64,000 nt of DNA from the NCBI RefSeq assembly GCF_003071065.1, contig NZ_QCXX01000009.1, forward strand, positions 186,001 through 250,000, given 5' to 3'. The notes below the pieces were generated by a model, which did no database searches, was not told the DNA's origin, and saw nothing but the letters and a program-made list of their open reading frames with translations. How positions within the stretch are numbered: position 1 is the stretch's first letter; the number at the start of each line of letters is the position of its first letter. Source of the stretch: Sphingobacterium athyrii. Lineage in GTDB: Bacteria > Bacteroidota > Bacteroidia > Sphingobacteriales > Sphingobacteriaceae. Made by a program: the position numbers and the translations under genes. This document shows, piece after piece, positions 19,201 through 27,936 of the stretch.

Positions 19201-19240
19201 AACAATATTATTATACCAGATTTGGAATAATAATATTGTT
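19201..19240. promoter_or_regulatory. 14-bp palindromic operator candidate
   Basis: AACAATATTATTAT (19201-19214) is repeated in perfect inversion at 19227-19240 with a 12-bp spacer. It lies between the XRE start codon and a rightward promoter, so a dimeric HTH protein bound here could repress both directions. Confidence 0.65.
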
Positions 19241-19253
19241 ATTCTTATATTTG
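19221..19253 (+). promoter_or_regulatory. Predicted rightward promoter overlapping the operator
   Basis: TTTG at 19221-19224 and TATATTTG at 19246-19253, spaced 21 bp. The -33 element lies inside the spacer of the 14-bp palindrome. Transcription would begin near 19260. Confidence 0.55.
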
Positions 19254-19259
19254 TATTGT

Positions 19260-19414
19260 CATTCATCGGTACCAGCGTGAGAAACTGAAAACCAAAATGA
19301 ATGAAGAATATAAACTTAACAGAATACAGAAAATATTTAGATAGGGCCTCCCTTATTTATTTAAGGATATGGCCGCGTAGTTTCTCACGCTCAACCATTG
19401 AGCAAGGGAGGTTT
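19260..19414 (+). ncRNA. Candidate structured RNA with interleaved (pseudoknot) stems
   Basis: Downstream of the promoter four arms occur in the order A-B-A'-B'. A is AGCGTGAGAAACT (19274-19286) and A' its exact complement (19379-19391). B is CCTCCCTT (19347-19354), extendable by three G-U pairs, and B' AAGGGAGG (19404-19411). Two local hairpins also fit: CCTTA/TAAGG (19351-19366) and GCTCAA/TTGAGC (19389-19403). The interleaving predicts a pseudoknot. Only a 15-codon ORF (ATG 19297) and a motif-free 62-codon ORF overlap it. The same arms could instead be terminal repeats of a small mobile element, so the RNA call is inference. Confidence 0.45.
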
Positions 19415-19621
19415 CTTTTCTATTTATCATATATCAAGAGTACATTCTTTAAGGATCCGTTGATTCTAAAAAAATGTCCTCCAGAATAGCCTTATGGGAT
19501 GATAATCATCCATATATTAGCATCCAATTTTTACTAGTGTGCGTAGCGACCATTATGTTATTGACCTTGTTATAGAAATTTTTCACCGCACTAGAGGTAC
19601 TGATAATCTTATTTTTTATTC

Positions 19622-19699
19622 GGTGGTTCGAGCTTGTCTCGGACTCGGGTATTGTTTAATATACAATCCAACAGTGTAATAGAACCTGCTTGAACCACC
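19622..19699. repeat. Long imperfect hairpin
   Basis: GGTGGTTCGAGC (19622-19633) pairs with GCTTGAACCACC (19688-19699) with one wobble, enclosing a smaller hairpin ATTGT/ACAAT at 19651-19667. It lies in a non-coding stretch (19415-19715) where I see no gene. Confidence 0.5.
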
Positions 19700-19898
19700 A
19701 TTAATACCTTAAAAATGATAAATTTTTATAGGGGTGGGAGAGAACTGTCTAAAGGAAAAGATTCCTCCTGCTCACCAGAAATTAAATCAAAAAAAATCAG
19801 GGTTCAATTACCTAAGTTACTAGCCAGTTTTCAACTGTATTTTACCCGTATATTTCTAGTACGTGTTAAGCACTACTTAAGCACAGATATAGCACTAT

Positions 19899-19917
19899 TT
19901 ACGCAATTGTTGCGTAA
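19899..19917. repeat. Short perfect palindrome
   Basis: TTACGCAA and TTGCGTAA flank a 3-base centre. It lies in a stretch dense in small inverted repeats before the TTCGG cluster. Confidence 0.55.
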
Positions 19918-20023
19918 GCAAATTTATAAAGGAAAAATGTACTATAAAGGTACTTGTCCAGTGCTACAAAAACGCTTGCAGAGTAGCGATCAAAAAATAA
20001 CTAAGCGGGAGATTTATTCGAGA

Positions 20024-20240
20024 GGCCTTCGGGCTTTATTCGGGCAGCCTTCGGGCCTGCTCCGTACCTGCGTCGCCCCTTCATCGGGAGTGCTTCGGCT
20101 GCTGTTCGGCTGTTCTTCGGGACGTTCCCGAAGCGCAGTCGAAGCGGACTCGAAGCCGAGCCGAAGCGTAGTCGAACATGTCTCGAACAAGCCCCGAAGA
20201 GGTCCCGAAGCGTTGCCGAAGAGCACTCGAAGGGCAGCGG
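20024..20240. repeat. Cluster of TTCGG / CCGAA units forming a large inverted repeat
   Basis: Left of about 20124 the plus strand carries six TTCGG units (for example near 20028, 20036, 20050, 20093, 20104, 20116); right of it come about ten CGAAG or CGAAC units. The centre is a near-perfect palindrome, CTTCGGGA (20115-20122) and TCCCGAAG (20126-20133). The block is much more GC-rich than its surroundings and could fold into one long hairpin. A 343-codon ORF (19715-20746) and two minus-strand ORFs run through it only because the repeated hexamers lack stop codons. More units lie at about 20320-20380. Confidence 0.75.
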
Positions 20241-20464
20241 AAAGGGCATCTTCTTCAGACTTTTGCCTGACCAACTTCGCTCCAACTTCTGCCTTTCATG
20301 CAGTGGGCCATCAGTCTCCCTCGAATTTTCCTTTGATTTTTCCCGAGGGTGACTCGAAGCCCATCCGAAGAAACTCCAAGCAACGCTGGGGGAAAGGCAG
20401 AAGTGGGTCAGAAGTTGGTAGGTACTTAAATGGTCTATTCCTCGGCACGAAAGATACTGTTAAT

Positions 20465-20575
20465 TCACCGTTAAGCTACTGGGAGTGTACCGAAAGGGTA
20501 CCAAAAAGGTACTGGGAATGTACTAAAGAGCTACTAGAGATATACCAAAGAGGTATCAGACAGTTACAAGCTGTC
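20465..20575. repeat. Short imperfect repeats built on GTAC/CTAC cores
   Basis: Units such as GTACCGAAAGGGTACC, GGTACTGGGAATGTAC, AGCTACTAGAG and TACCAAAGAGGTATC follow each other every 12-16 bp, each roughly palindromic. They continue the repeat-rich, apparently non-coding stretch. Confidence 0.5.
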
Positions 20576-20778
20576 AGTAACTATGTGGTGGGGCTGAGGT
20601 GTAAGCTCTGTAATGTATTAGAAAAATGTGCAAAAACCAATTCGACAATTGGAGCAAGTGACTACTCTTTGAAATTAAAAGGTTTTAAGGTTGTGTGCGC
20701 ACTTAGTAGGTGTGGTGTTGGTGTTTTATCGTTGAAAAGAAGTTAGATGCTCAAAAGGCTTTAAAATACGTTCTTTCT

Positions 20779-21399
20779 CTATGCTGTTATAAAAACACCT
20801 ATCGCTTGTTTTTGACATGCGTGTTTTTAGTTCTAGTTTCTATGTTTAGTTTATCGGCTCAAACGCCCCGCAAGGACAGTGGGGCTAATGAGCTCTCAAT
20901 CAAATCTCTGAAAGTAGGAGACAGTATTCTAGTGTCGCTGTGGCATCTTCCATTGGAAGTAACTAATCATTCTGCGGCTAGAACTAAAATTTCCCTGCGA
21001 GAATATTGAAGTAAAAAGCTGATTATTCTTGATTTCTGGGCGGCATGGTATGGCCCTTGCATTAAAGGACTCAATCAGCTGGATAGTATTAAGGTGGCCT
21101 TATCCAATGAGCCTATCGAATTTATACCTGTTTCAAATGAAGAGGAAAAGAAGATGTTGAAAAAAATGATCGATAGCCATTGGGGGATATTCTGTATATG
21201 GCGATAGTAAGCTTTCTCGGTGCTTTCCGTATCATGTATTACCCCATCTGGCTGGATCCGTGATGGGAAAGTAATGGCCATTACTAATAGAAATTCCCGA
21301 AAATTTACTCGGAAAGGATATACTTCTTTATCTGCTCTGTCACGAACGGGATTGCTTGCGCTACGCACGCAGTCAATATTTGGGAACCTATCACACTAA
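20779..21399 (+). pseudogene. Decayed TlpA-like thioredoxin-fold protein
   Basis: One frame gives a signal-like segment FLVLVSMFSLSAQ, then SLKVGDSILVSLWHLPLEV and NHSAARTKISLREY up to a TGA at 21007-21009. The same frame continues SKKLIILDFWAAWYGPC, the thioredoxin active site with the first cysteine changed to tyrosine, then EFIPVSNEEEKKML up to 21207. A shifted frame then reads YGDSKLSRCFPYHVLPHL, and a further shift reads WIRDGKVMAITNRNS to the TAA at 21397-21399. The order matches TlpA/AhpC-TSA-family redoxins common beside SusC/SusD loci. One nonsense codon, two frameshifts, a lost catalytic cysteine and no clean start mark it as dead. Confidence 0.82.
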
Positions 21400-21419
21400 T
21401 TAATTTTTATCAGAAGGAA

Positions 21420-21752
21420 ATGAAAACATTACAAAAACAAATGGTCTATGATATCGAGGATATCTATTGGCCCCTAACAAATAAGCAGCTGCTCGGGATT
21501 GTGCTGGTCTGCCTAAGTGTATTTTTTATTTCAGGAGGTCTCCTGCTCCAGGCAATAGATCCTACAGCTGGCGTATTGGATATCGGTATGCTGTCCGTAC
21601 TGCTATTCTGTATTTTGGCAGGATTACTCGCGGTCTACTGCTGCTGTTGGCTGCAGGAAATTCTCTGGCAACCTTTTAATTTCTTCCGTCAGGACCTTAG
21701 TTATCATTTTAATCAATTAACATCATGGCAACAATGCATTATTTATTTCTAG
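21420..21752 (+). CDS. Two-helix membrane protein, holin-like
   Basis: The 110-residue protein has two membrane helices (about 24-45, LLGIVLVCLSVFFISGGLLL, and about 56-78, MLSVLLFCILAGLLAVYCCC) joined by a short loop, with charged ends predicted cytoplasmic, the topology of class II holins. Its last 28 bp overlap the CHAP hydrolase gene, whose product would need a route to the wall. No sequence motif proves a holin; a conjugation-machinery membrane protein is an alternative. The function is inferred from size, topology and neighbours. Confidence 0.55.
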   Translation: MKTLQKQMVYDIEDIYWPLTNKQLLGIVLVCLSVFFISGGLLLQAIDPTAGVLDIGMLSVLLFCILAGLLAVYCCCWLQEILWQPFNFFRQDLSYHFNQLTSWQQCIIYF

Positions 21753-22318
21753 GTGTTCTTTCTGTCGCTGTTCTCCTTCTTAGCGGTTTTGGCCATCGTC
21801 CTGTAGTGGAACATAATGTACCCTCAAGTCCCTATGAGCAGGTAGCTGTGCATTATGGGGCAAGTGAGCTTAGTTCATCTGTGAACTTTCGGGAACGAAT
21901 CGTGGACATTGCCCGACACGAGATGGCTGTCAAAGAAGCAACCGGCAATAATGATGGCCCACGAGTCGAAGAGTACCTTGCCTATACTGGCTTTGGTAAA
22001 GGCCACGCCTGGTGTGCGGCTTTTGTGTCCTGGTGTTACGGCAAGGCTGGCCTTCCTGCTCCACGCAATGCCTGGAGCCCCGCACTTTTTCCCCTGGCCC
22101 GTCGCTATACAAAAGAGCAGATACAGGGCGGCGTTATCCGCCGGGCCGATTTATTTGCAATCTATAATCAAAAGCTTGGACGCATAGACCATGTCGGCAT
22201 CGTTCAGAAAATGGAGCGGAACTGGATCCTAACGGTAGAAGGTAATGTCAATAACGGTGTATTGTCAAAGCGACGGTCACTGGCTACGATCTATGCATTT
22301 TCAAATTGGCTGGATTGA
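21725..22318 (+). CDS. CHAP-domain peptidoglycan hydrolase with N-terminal signal/anchor
   Basis: The 197-residue protein begins with a hydrophobic signal or anchor (YLFLGVLSVAVLLLSGFG, residues 6-23) and then a CHAP amidohydrolase domain: catalytic C97 in GHAWCAAFVSWC, H156 in RIDHVGIVQKM and a third polar residue in TVEGNVNN (about 171-178). CHAP enzymes cut peptidoglycan stem peptides or cross-bridges. A second ATG at 21734 is possible. It lies between a 2-TM protein and a lipoprotein with a C-terminal TM helix, resembling a holin-endolysin-spanin order. A wall hydrolase of a conjugative element is the main alternative. Confidence 0.8.
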   Translation: MATMHYLFLGVLSVAVLLLSGFGHRPVVEHNVPSSPYEQVAVHYGASELSSSVNFRERIVDIARHEMAVKEATGNNDGPRVEEYLAYTGFGKGHAWCAAFVSWCYGKAGLPAPRNAWSPALFPLARRYTKEQIQGGVIRRADLFAIYNQKLGRIDHVGIVQKMERNWILTVEGNVNNGVLSKRRSLATIYAFSNWLD

Positions 22319-22331
22319 AAGAGGGAAGATA

Positions 22332-22766
22332 ATGAATTGCCGATTGATCTATACCATAGGCTTGATGTGCCTGAGCTCCTGCAAGCTTTATCAGCAAGAA
22401 GATAGGGCTGAGCTGCAGTCTTCGCGTAATGAATGGCAGTGGAATGAGTTTGCCCAGCGATGGTATACGCTGCAACGGGATTGCCTTTCTCGATCATGGT
22501 ATTTCTCCTCGGACAGCGGCTTCCGTTTTCATCCGGATAGTGGTTTGACAGCTGAGACAGGGGAATTGTGGATACAGGAGTCAAAAACTAGGATAAATAC
22601 ACAACATCAGAACATGACAGCTGCTATCAAAGGTTCGGCTCAGAATGGATACCGTACAAAGCAAACGAAAAACAGTTCTCTAGATGCTAATTATTGGTGG
22701 TTTGTATTATTGCTTTTGATCCCTGTCGTTTTGCTGTGGAATAAAATAAGAAAGCTATATAGCTAG
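22332..22766 (+). CDS. Lipoprotein with C-terminal TM helix, u-spanin-like
   Basis: The start at 22332 follows a good ribosome-binding site (GAGGGAAG at 22321-22328), 14 bp after the hydrolase stop; the longer frame from 22245 lies inside that gene. The 144-residue product has a lipobox LSSC (cysteine at about residue 17), a polar middle rich in Q, R and W, and a C-terminal membrane helix WWFVLLLLIPVVLLW followed by a basic tail. Lipid-anchored at one end and membrane-spanning at the other is the plan of unimolecular spanins, which fuse inner and outer membranes in phage lysis. No family was recognised by sequence; the call rests on topology and gene order. Confidence 0.55.
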   Translation: MNCRLIYTIGLMCLSSCKLYQQEDRAELQSSRNEWQWNEFAQRWYTLQRDCLSRSWYFSSDSGFRFHPDSGLTAETGELWIQESKTRINTQHQNMTAAIKGSAQNGYRTKQTKNSSLDANYWWFVLLLLIPVVLLWNKIRKLYS

Positions 22767-22791
22767 AACCAGCTTATATAGCTGATTTTGT

Positions 22792-22824
22792 AAGGTCAGA
22801 TCTAGATGGATCTGACCTTTTTTT
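22792..22824 (+). terminator. Intrinsic terminator after the CHAP cassette
   Basis: Perfect stem AAGGTCAGATC (22792-22802) / GATCTGACCTT (22809-22819) and a T-run. Confidence 0.92.
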
Positions 22825-23089
22825 GTGATTATTTGATTATAACCGCTCAATATAAGAAAGATGATTGTACTGACAAATGAGCGGCTGGCAATTACATTCA
22901 TCGATATATACAATAATTAAGTGACGAAAGGCTGCGGAAGCCCCAAATGACAAAATTTTAGCGATTAATTATTTCGATGGACAATTCATAATGTTACTAA
23001 GTGTAGAAAATATTTAAAAAATAATCATCTGGTTTTTAGTTGTTTATATTCATTTGTGAATTTATTGTTATCACAAAGTTATGCTAGCA

Positions 23090-23119
23090 TTGTAAAAGTT
23101 AAAAAAAGTTATAATTTTG
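23090..23119 (+). promoter_or_regulatory. Promoter of the second SusC/SusD operon
   Basis: TTG (23090-23092), 19 bp, TAATTTTG (23112-23119). The box and the following GTATTTAACATTTTTTAACA block recur before the third SusC gene, which strongly supports function. The leader to the start codon is about 135 nt. Confidence 0.78.
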
Positions 23120-23260
23120 TATTTAACATTTTTTAACAAGCAGAAACAATCTGGTGAAAAATATGTTACTAACTATAATACATATATAAATTATCGGAAA
23201 GTATATTACTAACCATAGTATTTTTTTTCAAAAATTAACATTTTTAATAAACGTAAACAT

Positions 23261-26200
23261 ATGAAACACAAATTACTCAGTTTTTTCGTGGGTAGTATGA
23301 TCCTGACTTCTGTTGCGTTCGCGCAAGAGAAGAAAGTAAGTGGTCGAGTAACAGGAGCTGATGGCAAGCCATTGGTTGGAGTGACGATCGCCGTACAAGG
23401 GTCTAACGTTGCGACCCAAACTGATGCGAATGGTAACTATTCGCTATCTGTACCAACAGGAAAGATTATTGTTTTTCGCTCCGTTGGATTTGCGGACAAG
23501 ACTTTAATTGTTAAAGAGGGGCAATCTTCTTTTAATGTGACTTTGGACGGTTCTGATAATGCTTTGAGCGAAGTAGTTGTGACAGGGATGGGTGTCTCTA
23601 AAAACACAAAAGGGCTTGGGTATTCAGTATCTAAAGTTAGTGGAGATGATTTAGTTAAATCAGGAGAAGCAAATATTATACAAGGACTTGCTGCAAAAGC
23701 GACAGGTGTTCAAGTTACTTCTTCAAGTGGTACTCCGGGTGCATCATCTAAGATTATTTTGAGAGGTCCTGCTTCTTTTTCTGGTGATAATCAACCTTTG
23801 ATTGTTGTTGATGGTGTTCCATTAGATAATAGTCTTAATAACATTAAAGCGGGGGATGACCCTTATAATCAAAATCTAGCTGGTGTTCAGACAGCAAATA
23901 GGGCTTTGGATATTAATCCTGATGATATCGAATCTGTAACTGTCTTAAAGGGACCCGCAGCAGCAGCGATCTATGGTCAAGCCGCAGGTAATGGTGCAAT
24001 AATCTATACCACGAAAAAGGGGAAATTAGGCTCAGGATTGGGTATTGTCTATTCGACAGGTTTCGAAGCGTCTAAGGTTAATAAATTGCCTGAGATGCAA
24101 ACTAGTTATGGACAAGGAGAAGGAGGCGTATCAAAGGTTAGTGCTGATAGCTGGGGCCCTAGTTTAGCTGGTAAACAGTCATATGATAACGTAAAAGAAT
24201 TTTTTCAAACAGGAAGAATTTTTAATAATAATTTGGCGATTACTTCTGGCGGCGAAAAAACGACTTTTAGATTTTCTGTGGGATCTCACAATAATAAGGG
24301 AATTGTCCCAAACTCTTCTTTTAATAGATATACAGGCCGTTTGAGTTCAGAGTCAAAATTAAATGATGCAATTACGGTAGGCGCGACATTGAGTTATACG
24401 AATTCAAATACAAGGGCTGTTCAGAATGGTAGTAATCTCGCTGGTACCATGCTTGCTTTACTTCGTACTCCTGCTGACTTTAATTTGGCGGATTATATCA
24501 ATGAAGATGGTTCTCAAAAACAATACTTTCCTAACTATGATAATCCATATTGGTCCACGGAATTTAATCCTTATACGGAGCAAAATAACCGTGTAACTGG
24601 GAATGCTTATGCGGATGTGAAATTAAATAACATATTCACAGTTTCTTGGAAAACGGGATTAGATAATTATTCTACCGAAGGAAAGCAAATATATGCGATT
24701 GGTTCTCGTGGAGATGATAATGGTCTTGCCTATGGTGAGATTAAGCGTACTAACGTTAATTTTCGCAACATTTATAGTGATTTATTATTGAAGTTTAATA
24801 CTAAGATTTCAGAAGATTTTTCAGTTTCTGGAATGCTCGGAGGAAACTTTAATTATGCTCAATATACGACAAATTTTGGGAGAGGTAGAAATTTAGCAAT
24901 GCCAGGCTATTATAATTTTGCTTCCGCTCAAGAATTATACGTTAGTAATTATGAGGAATATAAAAATAGTAAAGCTATATTTTTAGATGCAACTTTTGAT
25001 TATAAAAGTATTTTGTTCTTAACATTAACAGGCAGAAATGAATGGTCAACTACTTTTGGTAAAGATTCTAAAGGATTTTTCTATCCAAAGGCGGACGTTT
25101 CGTATGTTTTCTCTCATTTGTTAGAGAATAATTCTATTCTGAATTATGGTAAAGTAAGATTTGCTTATTCAAATGTAGGTATTTCACCCAATGTTTATTC
25201 TGATCGGTCGTATTTCACCGTTCCTACGATTGCGGATGGTATGACAAACGGTTTTTCATTCCCATATGCTGGGCAGGCAGGTTTTGCTAAATCTAATGTG
25301 CAGGTTGCAGAGGAATTCCGTCCAGAGAGAAATAAGGGATATGAAGCGGGGCTTGAAATGAAATTTTTTAATAATCGTTTAGGCCTAGACTTCACATATT
25401 ATCAACAGCATTCGTCAGACTTGCTAATATCCCAACCAATTGATCCTACAAGTGGTTACGCATATTATTATAATAATGTGGGGGCAATGAAAAATACGGG
25501 TTATGAAGTTGGTATAACAGGTCATGTTGTTAAGGCGGAAAAATTCAATTGGCATACCACTTTAAATTGGTCTAAAAATGAAAATGAAGTTACTGAATTG
25601 GCAGAAGGGGTAGATAAAATGTCTATCGGATCGGCATTTACCGCTCCTCAGTCTTATGCAATTGTAGGACAGCCATTCGGGGTTTTATATGCTCAGAAGT
25701 TTAAACGAAATGCCGAAGGTAGAGTATTAATAAACCCTAGCAATGGATTACCTATTTATGAGGACGAGTTAGGAAATGTTGGAAGTCCTATTCCTACATG
25801 GTTGATGAATTGGAATAACGAATTTACTTATAAAGATTTTTCATTGTCCTTCTTATGGGATTTTAGGAAAGGTGGTAAAATTTGGGGTGGAACACAGGCT
25901 GGACTTTATAATAGAGGAAAAGCTGCAGAAACAGCAGATCGTGAAAGAATGTATAAAATAGATGGTGTATTTGCTTCTGGGCCTGACGAAGGAAAAGAAA
26001 ATAATAAAGAAATCGATGCATTAACATATTTCAGAAATTACCTAGGTAATAGTAATTCGGAAATTGCGATTCAAAATGGTTCTTGGGCAAGATTAAGATC
26101 AGTAGATTTTAGTTATCGTTTTAAAAATTTCTCGAAATCCATTCAATACATTCAAGTTGGTGTGAATTTACGTAATGTATTATTGATTACGGATTATAAG

Positions 26201-26314
26201 GGGGTCGATCCAGAGACAAGTTTGACAGGTTCAAATCAAAACTTTGCAGGATATGATTTCTTTAATAATCCAGGAACTAAATCTTATTCTCTTAATTTAC
26301 GTTTTGGATTTTAA
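23261..26314 (+). CDS. SusC/RagA-type TonB-linked outer-membrane protein
   Basis: The 1017-residue protein has a signal peptide ending AFAQ, a carboxypeptidase-D-like domain (GRVTGADGKPLVGVTIAVQG), the plug entry SEVVVTGMGVS, plug motifs PLIVVDGVPL and GQAAGNGAIIYTTKKG, and a barrel ending YSLNLRFGF. It imports a ligand across the outer membrane with energy from TonB. The SusD partner starts 12 bp later. The 33 bases ending 26 nt into the gene (23254-23286) are identical to those at 28106-28138 before and in the third susC, pointing to duplication or gene conversion. Substrate unknown; no degradative enzymes adjoin. Confidence 0.95.
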   Translation: MKHKLLSFFVGSMILTSVAFAQEKKVSGRVTGADGKPLVGVTIAVQGSNVATQTDANGNYSLSVPTGKIIVFRSVGFADKTLIVKEGQSSFNVTLDGSDNALSEVVVTGMGVSKNTKGLGYSVSKVSGDDLVKSGEANIIQGLAAKATGVQVTSSSGTPGASSKIILRGPASFSGDNQPLIVVDGVPLDNSLNNIKAGDDPYNQNLAGVQTANRALDINPDDIESVTVLKGPAAAAIYGQAAGNGAIIYTTKKGKLGSGLGIVYSTGFEASKVNKLPEMQTSYGQGEGGVSKVSADSWGPSLAGKQSYDNVKEFFQTGRIFNNNLAITSGGEKTTFRFSVGSHNNKGIVPNSSFNRYTGRLSSESKLNDAITVGATLSYTNSNTRAVQNGSNLAGTMLALLRTPADFNLADYINEDGSQKQYFPNYDNPYWSTEFNPYTEQNNRVTGNAYADVKLNNIFTVSWKTGLDNYSTEGKQIYAIGSRGDDNGLAYGEIKRTNVNFRNIYSDLLLKFNTKISEDFSVSGMLGGNFNYAQYTTNFGRGRNLAMPGYYNFASAQELYVSNYEEYKNSKAIFLDATFDYKSILFLTLTGRNEWSTTFGKDSKGFFYPKADVSYVFSHLLENNSILNYGKVRFAYSNVGISPNVYSDRSYFTVPTIADGMTNGFSFPYAGQAGFAKSNVQVAEEFRPERNKGYEAGLEMKFFNNRLGLDFTYYQQHSSDLLISQPIDPTSGYAYYYNNVGAMKNTGYEVGITGHVVKAEKFNWHTTLNWSKNENEVTELAEGVDKMSIGSAFTAPQSYAIVGQPFGVLYAQKFKRNAEGRVLINPSNGLPIYEDELGNVGSPIPTWLMNWNNEFTYKDFSLSFLWDFRKGGKIWGGTQAGLYNRGKAAETADRERMYKIDGVFASGPDEGKENNKEIDALTYFRNYLGNSNSEIAIQNGSWARLRSVDFSYRFKNFSKSIQYIQVGVNLRNVLLITDYKGVDPETSLTGSNQNFAGYDFFNNPGTKSYSLNLRFGF

Positions 26315-26326
26315 TTTTAATATAAT

Positions 26327-27721
26327 ATGAAAGCAAATTTTAAATTTTTATATATTCTATGTCTCACAGTCTTCGTGGGCTGTAAGACTGGAGATGATCT
26401 GTATTTAAGTCCCAATGATCCCGCTGAGGCGAACCTTGCCACTATGTTAACAGCATTAGAGGTGAATACATTTGCGAATGTAGAGGGTGAGTTGTCTAGA
26501 ATCAGTAGTATTTTGGTACAGCATTCTGCTGGTATAGATGCCCAATATAATGATATTCAAAATTATCGGATTACCGAAGGTGATTTTGATAATTCTTGGG
26601 AAGGACTATATACTGGAACAATGTATAATGCGAAATTGTTAATAGATAAAGCAGGAGCTGAAAGCCCTCATTATGCAGGAATTGGCAAGGTATTAATGGC
26701 TATTAATCTTGCTATAGCTACAGATTTATGGGGTGATGTGCCTTACTCTGAGGCTTTTAAATTTGATGAAGGAATAAGAGCGCCGAAGTTGGATACCCAA
26801 GCAGATATTTATAAATCTATCGACAATTTGTTGGGAGAGGCTATTGCTGATTTCCAAGCGTCAGAAGATGATAATTTATTCTTACCAACAGGAGATGATG
26901 TAATGCTTGGTGGAGATGTGAAAAGATGGGAAAAAGCTGCTTATACATTGAGAGCTAGGTATTTACATCGTACTTCCTCTAAGGTTTCGGGTACTGAGGC
27001 CAAAGTCTTAGAATACCTTTCTAAGGGTATTTCCTCAAATGCTGAGAATCTAGAGGCTATCCACTCCGCCGAAGGTGGTGCATTAAATCAATGGGGGGCT
27101 TTCAGTAAGTCTCGTGGTGGATATTTAGGAGCTAATAAGTTATTTGTAGATAGGATGCTATCAAAAAATGATCCGCGCTTAAGTTATTTATTGTCAAAAA
27201 CTGAAGAAGGCGTGTATGCTGGGGGAGATATCAAGGATGCAGATATCTCATCAAGTATTTCTGGACTTGGTATATTCTTTGGGATAGATCCAAAAGATCC
27301 GGAGCTACCATTATTGGCTGCAAATTATCCTATTGTTACTTATTATGAAGCAAAGTTTATCGAAGCTGAAGTAAAGAAGAAGCAAGGTGCTGATGCAACC
27401 ACTATATTAAACGATGCAATTAAAGCAAATGTACAGTATGTATCTGCAGGAGAGCAAAATGGTGCTTCAGTTGCGAATTATTCTGCTGCAACATTACAAG
27501 ATATTATGATGGAGAAATGGGTGGCGATGTATAATCAATCCATTGAGGCTTATAATGATTATAGAAGGACTGGCATACCCGCTTTGGTATCTCGTCCAGA
27601 GGCAGTGGGTGCAGAGTTATCTTATACTCCAAAAAGATATCCTTTTCCAAAAACAACAACGTTATATAATCCAAACGCCAAGTTAATCCCAATGGATGTA
27701 CCAGTTTGGTGGGGAATGTAA
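26327..27721 (+). CDS. SusD/RagB-type lipoprotein (SusD-like_2 type)
   Basis: The 464-residue lipoprotein has a lipobox FVGC (cysteine at residue 19). MAINLAIATDLWGDVPYSEA and the later WVAMYNQSIEAYNDYRRTG are hallmarks of SusD-like_2 proteins. It is shorter than the first SusD (530) and forms the external lid of the SusC channel encoded just upstream. It ends with PVWWGM, like the WW-rich C-termini of this branch, and is followed by a terminator. Confidence 0.92.
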   Translation: MKANFKFLYILCLTVFVGCKTGDDLYLSPNDPAEANLATMLTALEVNTFANVEGELSRISSILVQHSAGIDAQYNDIQNYRITEGDFDNSWEGLYTGTMYNAKLLIDKAGAESPHYAGIGKVLMAINLAIATDLWGDVPYSEAFKFDEGIRAPKLDTQADIYKSIDNLLGEAIADFQASEDDNLFLPTGDDVMLGGDVKRWEKAAYTLRARYLHRTSSKVSGTEAKVLEYLSKGISSNAENLEAIHSAEGGALNQWGAFSKSRGGYLGANKLFVDRMLSKNDPRLSYLLSKTEEGVYAGGDIKDADISSSISGLGIFFGIDPKDPELPLLAANYPIVTYYEAKFIEAEVKKKQGADATTILNDAIKANVQYVSAGEQNGASVANYSAATLQDIMMEKWVAMYNQSIEAYNDYRRTGIPALVSRPEAVGAELSYTPKRYPFPKTTTLYNPNAKLIPMDVPVWWGM

Positions 27722-27756
27722 GGTTGCAAAATTATTTCTTTTATAAAAGTTCTAAG

Positions 27757-27788
27757 GGCTGTATCAAAAAAGTTGATACAGCCTTTTA
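27757..27788 (+). terminator. Intrinsic terminator after second SusD
   Basis: GGCTGTATCAA (27757-27767) pairs perfectly with TTGATACAGCC (27773-27783), followed by TTTTAT. Confidence 0.9.
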
Positions 27789-27936
27789 TATTTCTATTTT
27801 ATTCTATATCAATAAATTAAGTATTATTTTCTTTACATTGTATTCTTTTTTTGAAATTTAAGGAAAGTAATTTACTGATTATTAGGTGTTTGTTATTTTT
27901 TCTTTAGCTTAATGTTACGATAAAATTATGCATGCA

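Noticed and set aside
19344..19411. Possible tRNA on the minus strand
   Set aside because: CCTCCCT/AGGGAGG as acceptor stem and a D-arm-like GCTCAATGGTTGAGC are present, but there is no anticodon arm with a 7-base loop and no TTCGA-type T-loop, and the span is about 65 nt.
19715..20746. 343-codon plus-strand ORF
   Set aside because: It runs through palindromic repeat arrays; the Ser/Arg/Pro-rich translation mirrors repeated TTCGG/CCGAA hexamers, and minus-strand ORFs are open over the same bases. No domain or signal supports a protein.
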